64,000 bases of DNA from Pseudodesulfovibrio portus (GCF_026000375.1 NZ_AP026708.1:870501-934500); one strand, 5' to 3'; shown: positions 41,365-50,857, counted from the first letter of the stretch. A program made the numbers and translations. The notes: generated by a model from the letters alone, not told the origin.

Positions 41365-44300
41365 CTAGGCCGACTTCGAGCCGGGCTTCTCCATGCCGAT
41401 GACGAACATCAGCAGGGCCGGGATGACGAACACCGTGAACACGGTGGACAGGGCCAGGCCGCCGAGCACCACCGCGCCCAGCCCGCGGTACAGCTCCGAA
41501 CCGGGGCCCGGGGCAACGGCCAGGGGGAGCATGCCGAAGATGGACGTGGTGGCGGACATGTAGATGGGCCTCAGCCGCGTCCGGGTCGCCTCCAGCACCG
41601 CCTCCTTGTGGGCCATGGAGTGCTCGCGGATGTTGTTCAGCGATTGGTGCACGATGAGAATGGCGTTGTTCACGACCACGCCGATGAGGATGATGAACCC
41701 GAGCATGGTCAGGATGTCCAGTGCCTGGGGCGCGATGAGGAGGTTCTCCAGCTTCAGGCCGAGGAACCCTCCGGCACCGGCCAGGGGCACGGTGAACAGG
41801 ATGATGAACGGGTAGATGAAGTTCTCGAACAGCGCGGACATGAGCAGGTAGGTGATGATCAGCGCCAGCAGGAAGTTCCACTTGAGGGCGTCCCTGGTCA
41901 CGGTCAGCTTGTCGGCAGCACCGGACAGCTGCACGGTCACGCCGTGCATCAGGCCGGTCTGCTCCAGGCCGGGAAGGAGTTGCTGGTCGATGGTGTCCAT
42001 GGCCTGCTCAAGCGGCATGTCCTTAGGCGGCGTCACCTGCAGGGTGATGGTCCGCTTCCGCTCCAGATGGCGGATCTGGGTCACGCCGTAGGTGTTCTCC
42101 ATCTCGGCCAGGGAGGACAGGGGCACGGCCCAGCCGTTGGGGGTCGCCACCAGCTCGGAGTACAGTTCTTCCGGCGTGGCCACGTCCTCGCTGGCCGCCT
42201 TGAGCACCAGGTCGACCTTCTTCTTGCCCTCTTCCTTGTAGTCGCCGATCTTGCGGCCGTCGAGGATGACGTCCACGGCCACACCGAGGTCCTCGGCGGT
42301 CAACCCGGCCGCGCGCACCCGGTCGCGGTAGGGATGGAACCGGACCTCGGGATAGAGCAGCTCGAGTGACGGGATGGGCCTGATCTGCGCGCCCTGGATG
42401 TTCTGCATGGTCATGCCGAACATGGTCCCGGCCACGGCCACCAGCTGGTTCAGGTCGTCGCCCGAGAAATCCACGTTGATGACGCGGCCCTCGCCGATTC
42501 CCTGCTCGAAGATGGAAGCCTGGAGCGACACGCCGAACATGCCGGGTATGGAATTCATGACCCGCATGAACATGGGGATCAGGGGACGGGAGTTCTGCTC
42601 CTCGTCGGACATGGCGCCGAACAGGTTGATGGTCGGCGCGGACACGTAGAACAGGTCCAGCACGCCGGGCATGCCGTCCACCTTCTTGCGGAAGTGCGGC
42701 TTGACCTGCTCGAAGACGTATTTGCCGATGTCGTCGCGCTCCTCGAAGGAGAGCCCCGGCGGCGGGATGAGAATGTTCAGGATCAGGTTGCGGTTGCCCT
42801 GGGGCAGGTATTCCATCTTGGGGAACATGGTCAGGACCATGAACACCGAGGCAAGCACCAGGCCCACCACCGTGATCAACCGGCTCTTCCAGTTGTCGAT
42901 GGCCAGGGAGAGCAGCTTCATGACGAAATCCGCCACCCTGCCGCCCAATGCGGTCAAGGGCTTGAGGGCCCGCTTGACCAGGGACAATCCGGCGGGCTGT
43001 CTCGGGCCGTCGCCCTTCTTCTCGCTCTTCCTCTCGGCGATGCGGTAGAACTGGTTGGCCAACATGGGGATGACCAGGACCGACACGAACAGGGAAAGGA
43101 GGATGGCGCAGGTCACGGCGATGGCGATGTCCTTGAACAACTGCCCCGCCTCCTGCTCCATGAAGACCACGGGCAGGAACACGGCCACGGTGGTCAGGGT
43201 GGAGGCGAACACCGCGCCCCAGACCTCGGTGGCCCCGTCGTAGGCGGCCTCGAACGGCCCCTTGCCCATCCGCCGGTGCCGGTCCACGTTTTCCAGGACC
43301 ACGATGGCGTTGTCCACCAGCATGCCGACCGCGAACGAGATGCCCGCCATGGACACGATGTTCAGACTTCGCCCGGCCGCCGCGAACATGATGAACGCGC
43401 CGACGATGGACACCGGGATGGACACGGCCACGATGATGGTCGAGCTCACCGACTGGAGAAAGACGAAGAGCACGATGATGGCCAGGATCGAACCGATGAT
43501 GATGTTCTGCCGCACCAGGTCGATGGCGCCGTTGATGTACGGCCGCTGGTCATAGACCCAGTTGAAGCGGACGCCGTGCTCGGCCAGGGGGCCCGCGTTG
43601 AGGTCCTCGACGACCTGGTGCACGTTGTCGGTCATGGTCAGGACGTTGGTGCCCGGCTCGGGCCGGATGCCGACGACCATGCCTGTCTCGCCGTTGTAGC
43701 GCATGGCGACCGAGTGCTTCTCGTTGCCGCGGGATACCTTGGCCACGTTGCCCAGGGTCACGCGGTACTGGCCGGACGAGGAAATGACCACGGACTCGAT
43801 GTCCTCGGGCGTCTTGAACTCGGCGGGAGTGCGGATGCGGAAGTCGCGCCGCCCCACGCCCAGGGTGCCTGCGGAAACGGACACGTTCTCGCCCTGCAGC
43901 ACGTTGATCAGCTCGGTGGCGGTCAGGTTGTACGAGGCCAGCTTGACCGGGTCGATCACGATGTGCATCTCGTCCTCGCGGCCGCCGCCCACGAACAGGT
44001 CGGCCACGCCTTCCACGCGCTCGATGTACTGCCTGATCTCGTTCTCGAAATAGGTCTGGTAGGTGGTGACGTCCTGCTCGTTGCCCGGCAGGGTCTCCAG
44101 GATCAGCCAGATGACCGGCGAAGTGGACGCGCCCGTTGCGGAGATGATGGGCCGGTCCACGTCGTCGGGATAATCCGGCACCTCGTCGAGCTTGTTGGAC
44201 ACGCGCAACAGGGCCTTGTCGATCTCGGTGCCGATCTCGAACTTGAGCGTCAGCTCTGCCCGGGCGTTGTAGTTGGAGGACTCCATCTTGATCAGGCCGG

Positions 44301-44523
44301 GGATGCCCTTGAGCACCTTCTCCTGCTCTTCGACGACGTCGCGCTCCATTTCATACGGCGTGGCCCCCACCCAGGTGGTGGTCACGGTGATGACCGGCTC
44401 GGTCACGTTCGGCGAAAGTTGGTACGGCAGCCCCAGGAGCGCCACCAGGCCGAACATGACGACCAGGATGACCCCGACAAGGACGCCCACGGGCTTGCGT
44501 ATGGCGGTTCCGACAATATCCAT
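41365..44523 (-). CDS. RND-family efflux permease (HAE1/AcrB type)
   Basis: 1052 residues, usual size for the inner-membrane pump of a tripartite drug exporter. First helix VGVLVGVILVVMFGLVALLG, two large periplasmic domains, 12 helices. The proton-relay helix reads GMLVDNAIVVLENVDRHRR, with one Asp where AcrB has two, as in several HAE1 pumps. RLRPIYMSATTSIFGMLPLA in the second half is also conserved. It lies 9 bases after its membrane fusion protein gene, in the MarR-controlled operon. No TolC-type outer membrane partner is present here. Confidence 0.95.
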   Translation of the reverse strand: MDIVGTAIRKPVGVLVGVILVVMFGLVALLGLPYQLSPNVTEPVITVTTTWVGATPYEMERDVVEEQEKVLKGIPGLIKMESSNYNARAELTLKFEIGTEIDKALLRVSNKLDEVPDYPDDVDRPIISATGASTSPVIWLILETLPGNEQDVTTYQTYFENEIRQYIERVEGVADLFVGGGREDEMHIVIDPVKLASYNLTATELINVLQGENVSVSAGTLGVGRRDFRIRTPAEFKTPEDIESVVISSSGQYRVTLGNVAKVSRGNEKHSVAMRYNGETGMVVGIRPEPGTNVLTMTDNVHQVVEDLNAGPLAEHGVRFNWVYDQRPYINGAIDLVRQNIIIGSILAIIVLFVFLQSVSSTIIVAVSIPVSIVGAFIMFAAAGRSLNIVSMAGISFAVGMLVDNAIVVLENVDRHRRMGKGPFEAAYDGATEVWGAVFASTLTTVAVFLPVVFMEQEAGQLFKDIAIAVTCAILLSLFVSVLVIPMLANQFYRIAERKSEKKGDGPRQPAGLSLVKRALKPLTALGGRVADFVMKLLSLAIDNWKSRLITVVGLVLASVFMVLTMFPKMEYLPQGNRNLILNILIPPPGLSFEERDDIGKYVFEQVKPHFRKKVDGMPGVLDLFYVSAPTINLFGAMSDEEQNSRPLIPMFMRVMNSIPGMFGVSLQASIFEQGIGEGRVINVDFSGDDLNQLVAVAGTMFGMTMQNIQGAQIRPIPSLELLYPEVRFHPYRDRVRAAGLTAEDLGVAVDVILDGRKIGDYKEEGKKKVDLVLKAASEDVATPEELYSELVATPNGWAVPLSSLAEMENTYGVTQIRHLERKRTITLQVTPPKDMPLEQAMDTIDQQLLPGLEQTGLMHGVTVQLSGAADKLTVTRDALKWNFLLALIITYLLMSALFENFIYPFIILFTVPLAGAGGFLGLKLENLLIAPQALDILTMLGFIILIGVVVNNAILIVHQSLNNIREHSMAHKEAVLEATRTRLRPIYMSATTSIFGMLPLAVAPGPGSELYRGLGAVVLGGLALSTVFTVFVIPALLMFVIGMEKPGSKSA

Positions 44524-44532
44524 CGCGTCCCC

Positions 44533-45594
44533 CTACTTCCCGACCGGCTGCGCGGCCACGGGCTGCTTGGGCTGAAGCCGTTCGTTGCCCTTGACCACCA
44601 CGTCCATGCCCTCCTTGAGGGCGTCGGACTGCACCCCGGCCTCCATGCCCCGGTAGCCGATGACGCGCACGGGCATGGGCACGGCCGCGCCGTCCACGAC
44701 GGCCCAGACGACCAACTGGCCGCGCGCGGAGATAACCGCATCCCGGGGCACGATGAGCGTCTTGCCGCCCAACCCCTTGGGCAGGACCACGCGGGCCTCC
44801 ATGCCCTCGGCCAGGGAGCCGTCATTCCGGACGCGGATCTTCACCGGGAAGGTGCGGGTGGTCACGTCGCCTTTGGGGATGGCCGCAAAGACCGTACCCG
44901 ACATCTCCTTGCCGGCCACGGCGATGTTGACCGCAAGCCCCGGCTTGACCACGCCGAAGGCCTCACGCGGGGCGTTGACCACCACGTCGACCTCGTCGTC
45001 GCGGGCCACGCTTGCCACCACCGAGCCCTTGGACACCCATTCGCCGCGAAAGACCTTGCGCTCGATGACCACGCCGTCATAGGGGGCGCGGATGGTCTTC
45101 TTGGAACGCTCCATGTGCAGCTGGTTCAGGGTGGCCTTGGCCGCCGCGACCCGCTGCTGCGCGGACATGGCGGCCAGCCGCTTGGAATCGTACTCGCCCT
45201 CGGCCACGGTGCGGCTCTGGTACAGCTTGGTGGTCCGCTCGTTTTCCAGCTTGGCCAGTTCGTAATCGGCCTGGGCCTGGTCCATGAGGGCGCGGGCGTT
45301 GGCAATGGACTGATCCAGGATGTCGGAGGACAGGATCACCAGCGGATCGCCCTTTTGCACGCGCTGGCCTTCCTGCACGGCCAGGGAGACGAGCTTGCCG
45401 TCCACCTCGGCGGCCACCTCGGAGGTCTCGGTGAAATACACCGTGCCGATGAACTCGGTCTGCGGGGCCATGTCGCCGGAAGTGACCTTGTCCACCACCA
45501 CGGGGGTCGCGGGACGGTCCTGCTGGGCCAGGGCGGGCGCGGCCAGTGCCGCGATCAGACTCACAACGATCAGACTGCCAAGAAATCTCTTCAT
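44533..45594 (-). CDS. RND efflux periplasmic adaptor (membrane fusion protein)
   Basis: 353 residues. A signal peptide (MKRFLGSLIVVSLIAALAAP, cut after ALA) precedes the HlyD-like layout: barrel/lipoyl half EVDGKLVSLAVQEGQRVQKG, an alpha-hairpin (~95-170, SIANARALMDQAQADYELA and AAMSAQQRVAAAKATLNQ), the returning lipoyl half IRAPYDGVVIERKVFRGEWV, and beta-barrel domains. It links the pump with an outer membrane channel. Its ATG overlaps the stop of the upstream membrane-protein gene by 4 bases. Confidence 0.94.
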   Translation of the reverse strand: MKRFLGSLIVVSLIAALAAPALAQQDRPATPVVVDKVTSGDMAPQTEFIGTVYFTETSEVAAEVDGKLVSLAVQEGQRVQKGDPLVILSSDILDQSIANARALMDQAQADYELAKLENERTTKLYQSRTVAEGEYDSKRLAAMSAQQRVAAAKATLNQLHMERSKKTIRAPYDGVVIERKVFRGEWVSKGSVVASVARDDEVDVVVNAPREAFGVVKPGLAVNIAVAGKEMSGTVFAAIPKGDVTTRTFPVKIRVRNDGSLAEGMEARVVLPKGLGGKTLIVPRDAVISARGQLVVWAVVDGAAVPMPVRVIGYRGMEAGVQSDALKEGMDVVVKGNERLQPKQPVAAQPVGK

Positions 45595-46103
45595 CTCTCA
45601 CTCTTTTTCCAAATGTTCTTCCACGGCTTGAATATGGAGACAAAGACCGTGGCAACGAGGATGGCCACCTGGACGCATCCCCATATGAAATTCATATTCT
45701 CGTTGTACAGATAGGCGGCGTCCGCCAGCGCCTTCATGCCGAGCCGGCCGGAGATGTCGGTCATGGCCGTTTCCCACGGGCCGAGGCAGACGGTCCCGAA
45801 CACTATTGCCGCCACCGTGACCGTCCATTTGAAGATCAGCCAACCGTGCCGGAAGAAACCCCATCCGGTCAGGAGCGAATAGGCCAGCCCCGTGAGCAGG
45901 CAGCCGAAGGCGCCCGGTATCACGACCACGCCCATGTCCACGCGATGGGCGGCCTGGTTGATGCCGTAAAGCACCCCGCCGTCGCCCACGCCTGGCTTGA
46001 GAAAAAACAGCACCAGCAGGGAAACGCCCCCGCCGATCCAGCAGGCCACGGCAAAGAGATGCAACCCCTTGAGCCATTTCTGCCCCGCTGCAGTCAGCCG
46101 CAT
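45591..46103 (-). CDS. four-helix inner-membrane protein (DUF2269/CopD-like)
   Basis: 170 residues with four predicted helices: GLHLFAVACWIGGGVSLLVL, IPGAFGCLLTGLAYSLLTGW, LIFKWTVTVAAIVFGTVC and FIWGCVQVAILVATVFV. The first helix W-L-K-x-L-H-L pattern and conserved His resemble DUF2269/CopD-like membrane proteins that may bind heme. The ATG at 46103 has AGGAGGAAGAGTG upstream and overlaps the marR stop by one base. Being sandwiched between the regulator and the efflux adaptor it is part of the exporter operon, but its role there is unknown. Confidence 0.78.
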   Translation of the reverse strand: MRLTAAGQKWLKGLHLFAVACWIGGGVSLLVLFFLKPGVGDGGVLYGINQAAHRVDMGVVVIPGAFGCLLTGLAYSLLTGWGFFRHGWLIFKWTVTVAAIVFGTVCLGPWETAMTDISGRLGMKALADAAYLYNENMNFIWGCVQVAILVATVFVSIFKPWKNIWKKSER

Positions 46104-46570
46104 CACTCTTCCTCCTGAAGAAAACACCCCTCGTCGATGGTGGGTTCGACGATCTCCCACAGGACCTTCTTGCAGATGGCCAGTTCCTCCGGGTCCACGT
46201 GCCCCTCACGGCTCCCCATGTTGGCCAGGGCCATGTCCATGGTGGCCGCCATCAGGTCGCGCCCGGCATCGGTGATGTGGATGTACTTCACCCGCCGGTC
46301 GTCCTTGCCGTGTTCCCGGCGCACGTAGCCGCGCTTCTCCAGGGCCGCCACCAGGCGGCTGACCCCGGTCTTCTCCTGGGACAGCATTTCGCACAGCCTT
46401 CCCTGCGTCAGTCCGTCCATCTTGTACAACGGAATCAGGACGCGCCACTGCTCCACGGTGATCCTGATGCCCGCCTCGACGAATCGGGCGGCCAGATCGT
46501 TGGTCTTGAGCCGGGCAACCTTCCAGGCCAGGAATCCGAGGGACTCCCTGGGGTTCAACTTATCTAACAT
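46103..46570 (-). CDS. MarR-family regulator of the RND efflux operon
   Basis: 155 residues. Winged helix: GIRITVEQWRVLIPLYKMDG, recognition helix in LSQEKTGVSRLVAALEKRGYV and wing HGKDDRRVKYIHITDAGRDL. First gene of the operon marR-membrane protein-adaptor-pump, so it most likely represses its own pump genes until an effector binds. ATG 46570 lacks a Shine-Dalgarno and lies 8 bases after a -10 (TACAAC); an upstream TTG at 46594 is a weaker choice. The promoter holds GTTG...CAAC symmetry. Confidence 0.92.
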   Translation of the reverse strand: MLDKLNPRESLGFLAWKVARLKTNDLAARFVEAGIRITVEQWRVLIPLYKMDGLTQGRLCEMLSQEKTGVSRLVAALEKRGYVRREHGKDDRRVKYIHITDAGRDLMAATMDMALANMGSREGHVDPEELAICKKVLWEIVEPTIDEGCFLQEEE

Positions 46571-46578
46571 AAGGGAAA

Positions 46579-46657
46579 GTTGTATCTGCAACAAACACCC
46601 CGGTCAACCCATTTTTACCGGACTGCCGGGTTGCAATAAAAAAAGTATGGTTATACT
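46579..46657. promoter_or_regulatory. divergent promoter region, marR/efflux operon and EndoQ-UvrD gene
   Basis: Minus strand: TTGACC, 17-bp spacer, TACAAC (about 46579-46607) serving the MarR operon, with GTTGCAGATACAAC (GTTG/CAAC) over the -10 as a candidate operator. Plus strand: GGTTGC (46629-46634), 17 bp, TATACT (46652-46657) serving the EndoQ-UvrD gene; only nine bases then precede its ATG. Confidence 0.5.
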
Positions 46658-46666
46658 GTTCCGGCC

Positions 46667-49600
46667 ATGGAAAGATTCACCGCCGACCTCCACATCCACT
46701 CCCGTTTCTCCCGCGCAACGAGCAAGAACCTGACCATCCGCAACCTGGCCGCCTGGGGCAGCCTCAAGGGACTCTCGGTGCTCGGGACGGGCGATTTCAC
46801 GCACCCGGAATGGCTGGCCGAAATCGAGGAGCACCTGGAGGACAACGGCAAGGGGCTGCTGACCCTCAAGAACCCCCGAGGCCTGGAAACCGAGATTCCC
46901 ACGTTCGGCGGCGACGTCCCCGGGCGCACCCGGTTCATGCTCCAGACCGAGATCAGTTCCATATACAAGCGCGGCGGAAAGGTGCGCAAGGTCCACAACC
47001 TGGTCTACATGCCCGACCTCGATGCGGTCAGGCGGTTCAACGAGAAGCTCGGCCAGGTGGGCAACCTGGCCTCCGACGGCCGCCCCATTCTCGGCCTGGA
47101 CTCCCGCGACCTCATGGACATGGTGCTGGAGACCCACCCCATGGCCTTCCTGGTCCCGGCCCACATCTGGACCCCCTGGTTCTCCCTGTTCGGGTCCAAG
47201 TCCGGCTTCGACTCCATCCGCGAATGCTTCGGCGACTACGCGGACGAGATCTTCGCCATGGAGACGGGGCTCTCCTCGGACCCGGAGATGAACTGGACCT
47301 GGTCCGAGCTGGACCGCATCAAGCTCATCTCCAACTCCGACGCCCACTCCGGCGAAAAGCTGGGCCGCGAGGCCAACCTGTTCCGGGGCGAGATGTCCTA
47401 TGAGGGCATCTACCGGGCCCTGCGCAGCGAAGGGCTGGGCCACAAATTTCTGGGCACCGTGGAGTTCTTCCCCGAAGAGGGCAAGTACCACATGGACGGC
47501 CACCGCAAGTGCGGCGTGGTCATGGACCCGCACGAGACCATCGCCCGCGACGGCATCTGCCCGGTCTGCGGCAAGCCCGTGACCGTGGGCGTGTACAACC
47601 GCGTGCTGGAGTTGGCCGACCGCGAAGAACCGGTCCAGCCCACGGGCGCGCCGGGCTTCACGTCCCTGATCCCGCTCAAGGAAATCCTGTCCGAAGTGGT
47701 CGGCGTGGGCCCGACCTCCAAGAAGGTCAACAAGCTGTACATGCAGCTGATCCGCGAATTCGGCAACGAGTTGGACATCCTCCAGCGCGTGCCCGCCGAG
47801 GACCTGAACCGCTATTCCTGCCACCTGGGCGAGGGCATCTCCCGCATGCGCGACGGCCAGGTCCTGCGCAAGGCCGGGTTCGACGGCGAGTACGGCGTGA
47901 TCACCGTGTTCTCGGAAAAAGAGCGCGCCCAGATCAAGAACGGGTCCACACTCGTCTCCCTGGCCCGGCCGGAAGGCCACCCGGACGCCCGCCCGGACGT
48001 GGGCGAACGGGCCGCGCCCTGCCCCGTGCTGTCCACAGCCCGGCAGGCAGAAGGGCCCATCTCCTACAATGCGGCACAGCAGGCAGCCATCGACGCCGGT
48101 CCCGGCCCGGTGCTCGTCCTGGCCGGTCCCGGCACGGGCAAGACCCAGACCCTCATGGGCCGCGTGGGCCGACTCATGGACCAGGGGGTGCGGCCCAAGC
48201 GCATCCTGGCCCTGACCTTCACCCGGCGGGCGGCCCAGGAACTGCGCAACCGGCTCAAGTCCCTGCGCGGCGAGGGCGCGGAGATGCCCCAGGCGGGCAC
48301 CCTGCACTCCCTGTGCTTCGACTACTGGAAGCACGCCTATTCCGAGACGCCCATCGTGCTGCCCGAGACCTCGGCCAAGAAGCTGTTCGCCGAGGTCAAC
48401 CCCGAATTCACGGGCAAGAATCTCGATCATTTCTGGAACAAGTACATCATGGCCCGGGAACAGCTGGAAGACCTGCCCGCAGACATGGAAGAGGCGCACA
48501 TCAATTACGGCAACCAGAAAAACCACTGGGACCTGGTGGACTACACCGACCTGCTGGAATTCATGCTGGAACAATCGGGCGCGCCCACCTTCCGCATGCC
48601 GTACACCGACGTGCTCGTGGACGAAATCCAGGACCTGACCCCGCTGCAACTGGCCGTGATCAAAGGCATTTCCCGCGAAACGGGAGAAGGCGTGTTCTGC
48701 ATCGGCGACCCCAAGCAGTCCATCTACGGCTTCCGGGGCGCGGTGGACGACGCCGAGGCGCGCCTGAAGGCGTTCTGGCCCGACCTTTCCGTGATCACCC
48801 TGACCGAGAACTATCGCTCCGGGCAGACCATCCTGGACGCGGCGGGCAAATTGTTCCCGGACGCGCCGCGCCTCACCGCCCACCGCGACATCAAGGCCTC
48901 GGTCCACCTGTTCGAGGCCCCGGACGGGCTGCGCGAGGCGACCTGGATTTCCGACAGGATCAAGCGGCTCATCGGGGCCACCAGCCATTCCATGGCCGAT
49001 CAGGACGGGGCCGGCGACCTGGCCCCCGGCGACATCGCCGTGCTGGTCCGGTTCAAGGCGCTCATCCCGCCGCTGGAAAAGGCCCTCAAGCGGGCCGGGC
49101 TGCCCGTGTCCGTCCCGGAAATGGAGGGGTTCTGGCAGGAGCCGCGCGTGGCCGGCATCCTGCGGGCCGCAGAGCAGTTCCTGGGCATGACCCTGACCGG
49201 GGCCGAAGACGTGCTCGACGTGCCGGACCACATCATCGCCAAGGGCCCGGTGGGGCTGGCCGCCTACCTGAGCGAGACCCCGCCGTTCGACCAGTTTTTC
49301 TGGGACAGCCGCCAGTTCAAGGAGCTCAAGAAGGAGTTCGACAACCGGGGAGGCTGGCAGGCGCTGGTCAACTGGGTGTCCCTGCAGACCGAGCTGGAGT
49401 TGATCCGCAACACCGCAGAAAAGGTGCAGATCATGAGCCTGCACGCGGCCAAGGGGCTGGAGTTCGAGGCCGTGTTCATGCCCTGCCTGGAAGAAGGCAT
49501 CCTGCCGTTCGCGGGCATGGACCTGCTCACGGCCAAGGTCACCCTGACCCCGGGCCGGGGCCAGAAGTTCGCCGAGGAACGCCGCCTCATGTACGTGGGC

Positions 49601-49780
49601 ATGACCAGGGCCAGGCGCAACCTGTACATCAGCCGTGCCGACTCGCGGCAACTCTACGGCAAGACCCTCAACCTGCCTGAATCACGCTACCTACGCGAAA
49701 TCCCGGAAGAACTGGTCACGAAATCGACCCTGGCCGCACGCAAGGTGACCAAGGAAAAACAACTCGGATTGCTGGATTGA
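46667..49780 (+). CDS. EndoQ-type PHP nuclease fused to UvrD/PcrA-like superfamily 1 helicase
   Basis: 1037 residues. Residues ~1-425 form an endonuclease Q-like module: PHP metal residues in ADLHIHSRFS (Asp7, His9, His11), GTGDFTHPE (Asp43, His46), QTEIS (Glu95), VPAHIW (His166), SNSDAHS (Asp225, His227), then a zinc finger KCGVV...CPVCGKP (~282-303) and DGEYGVITVFS. EndoQ is known to nick DNA 5' of deaminated bases such as uracil and hypoxanthine. Residues ~463-1037 are a helicase: Walker A AGPGTGKT (486-493), VDEIQDLTPLQ, GDPKQSIYGFRGA, LTENYRSGQT, SLHAAKGLEFEAVF and MYVGMTRARRNLY. The helicase part is shorter than PcrA/UvrD. No Shine-Dalgarno; likely leaderless. A single chain for damage nicking and strand unwinding is suggested. 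Confidence 0.9.
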   Translation: MERFTADLHIHSRFSRATSKNLTIRNLAAWGSLKGLSVLGTGDFTHPEWLAEIEEHLEDNGKGLLTLKNPRGLETEIPTFGGDVPGRTRFMLQTEISSIYKRGGKVRKVHNLVYMPDLDAVRRFNEKLGQVGNLASDGRPILGLDSRDLMDMVLETHPMAFLVPAHIWTPWFSLFGSKSGFDSIRECFGDYADEIFAMETGLSSDPEMNWTWSELDRIKLISNSDAHSGEKLGREANLFRGEMSYEGIYRALRSEGLGHKFLGTVEFFPEEGKYHMDGHRKCGVVMDPHETIARDGICPVCGKPVTVGVYNRVLELADREEPVQPTGAPGFTSLIPLKEILSEVVGVGPTSKKVNKLYMQLIREFGNELDILQRVPAEDLNRYSCHLGEGISRMRDGQVLRKAGFDGEYGVITVFSEKERAQIKNGSTLVSLARPEGHPDARPDVGERAAPCPVLSTARQAEGPISYNAAQQAAIDAGPGPVLVLAGPGTGKTQTLMGRVGRLMDQGVRPKRILALTFTRRAAQELRNRLKSLRGEGAEMPQAGTLHSLCFDYWKHAYSETPIVLPETSAKKLFAEVNPEFTGKNLDHFWNKYIMAREQLEDLPADMEEAHINYGNQKNHWDLVDYTDLLEFMLEQSGAPTFRMPYTDVLVDEIQDLTPLQLAVIKGISRETGEGVFCIGDPKQSIYGFRGAVDDAEARLKAFWPDLSVITLTENYRSGQTILDAAGKLFPDAPRLTAHRDIKASVHLFEAPDGLREATWISDRIKRLIGATSHSMADQDGAGDLAPGDIAVLVRFKALIPPLEKALKRAGLPVSVPEMEGFWQEPRVAGILRAAEQFLGMTLTGAEDVLDVPDHIIAKGPVGLAAYLSETPPFDQFFWDSRQFKELKKEFDNRGGWQALVNWVSLQTELELIRNTAEKVQIMSLHAAKGLEFEAVFMPCLEEGILPFAGMDLLTAKVTLTPGRGQKFAEERRLMYVGMTRARRNLYISRADSRQLYGKTLNLPESRYLREIPEELVTKSTLAARKVTKEKQLGLLD

Positions 49781-49811
49781 CGCGCCCGGTTCGGACGCAG
49801 GGAAAGCGAAC

Positions 49812-49955
49812 CTAGCGGAAGAGACGGTAGACGCTGCGCTCGTACACCCGGCACACGTTCATGGCGGCGCCGGAATGGACGCCTGCCTGGCGCAACCGGC
49901 AGAACACGTGCAGCGGATTGAAAATATGTTGGCAATATTGCCTGAAAGTCTTCAT
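49812..49955 (-). CDS. small basic protein (47 aa)
   Basis: Short gene with good start context: CAGGAGACGGCC before ATG 49955. The product is basic with several Cys, Tyr and Arg (FRQYCQHIFNPLHVFCRLRQ, MNVCRVYERSVYRLFR). No family recognised; no signal peptide. Two Cys-containing halves (YCQH, VFCR, NVCR) could bind metal. It lies convergent to the EndoQ-UvrD gene and divergent from the CbiR gene. Similar tiny proteins occur in related genomes to my recollection, but that was not checked. Confidence 0.5.
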   Translation of the reverse strand: MKTFRQYCQHIFNPLHVFCRLRQAGVHSGAAMNVCRVYERSVYRLFR

Positions 49956-50008
49956 GGCCGTCTCCTGGAAAGCAAGATTTTCGTTCTGACCAAAACTTTG
50001 CAATAGCC

Positions 50009-50857
50009 ATGCCCGATTCGACAAATTCAACGAAAACCGGCCACAAGCCGAATAACACCCCGGACGCCCGGCAGGAATACACCGGCGATCGTCCGATTTC
50101 CGTGGAATTTGTCCGGGAAAAATGGAACGCGGATTTCCCCTTTACCATCGCGGCCCCGTCCTTTGTCCTGCCCGCCGGAGTCGGGGAGAACAGCCTGTTC
50201 CTGGCGGATTACTTCCCTGAAATCGCACTGCTTTTTTTCGAGGCCGACGCCTGCCTGGCCTACACGGACGACGACCTGCCGCCCGCGCTGGCCGACCTCG
50301 ACTGCTCCTGGCACGTGCACATGCCCCTTGATCTGGACTGGAACGAGGGGCTGGACCCGGTGTGGCGAAAAATCGACGGCCTGGTCGACAAGGCGGCATT
50401 TCTTGCACCCCGTGGGCATGTTTTGCACCCGCCCACCGCGCCGGACATGCTCCTGCCGCTGGCCGCACGGCTCCGGGACAAGGGCGTGGACCCGGCCCTG
50501 TTCCTCATCGAGAACATCCGGGGGTACAGCCTGACGCCCATCTGGGAGGAGATCGCGGAGGGCGGCTTCTCCACCTGCCTGGACATCGGCCACATCCTGG
50601 CCTACGACCAGTTCGACATCCTCGACCTGCCCGGATTGTGGCCCACCGTGCGCATGCTGCACGTCTACGGCGGGGAGAAACGGATGCAACACCACCCCCT
50701 GCCCCGATTGGACAAGGCGGGGCGGAAACTGTTACGCACCCTGCTCGCCCAGGCTCCGGACGCGACAGTGACCCTGGAAGTGTTCAACGAAAAAGGGCTT
50801 TTTCAGTCCCTGGACCAACTCGGCCAGTGGCTCGCATCGTGGAGGGACGAAAAATGA
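50009..50857 (+). CDS. CbiR-like cobamide-remodelling phosphodiesterase (TIM barrel)
   Basis: 282 residues of the xylose-isomerase-like TIM barrel fold: CSWHVHMPLDLDWNEG, LFLIENIRGYSLTPI, GFSTCLDIGHILAYDQF, MLHVYGGEKRMQHHPLP and TLEVFNEKGLFQSL give the strand-end His, Glu and Asp that bind metal. CbiR, described in Akkermansia, removes the lower-ligand phosphodiester from cobamides to give cobinamide-phosphate-type products for rebuilding. The next gene, overlapping by 4 bases (ATGA), is CobU-like, which acts on the same salvage route, so the assignment is supported by context. The start has no Shine-Dalgarno and may be later than shown. Confidence 0.78.
   Translation: MPDSTNSTKTGHKPNNTPDARQEYTGDRPISVEFVREKWNADFPFTIAAPSFVLPAGVGENSLFLADYFPEIALLFFEADACLAYTDDDLPPALADLDCSWHVHMPLDLDWNEGLDPVWRKIDGLVDKAAFLAPRGHVLHPPTAPDMLLPLAARLRDKGVDPALFLIENIRGYSLTPIWEEIAEGGFSTCLDIGHILAYDQFDILDLPGLWPTVRMLHVYGGEKRMQHHPLPRLDKAGRKLLRTLLAQAPDATVTLEVFNEKGLFQSLDQLGQWLASWRDEK

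Noticed and set aside
49956-50008. Cobalamin riboswitch ahead of the CbiR-CobU pair
   Set aside because: The space is 53 bases, far too short, and no B12-box sequence is visible.
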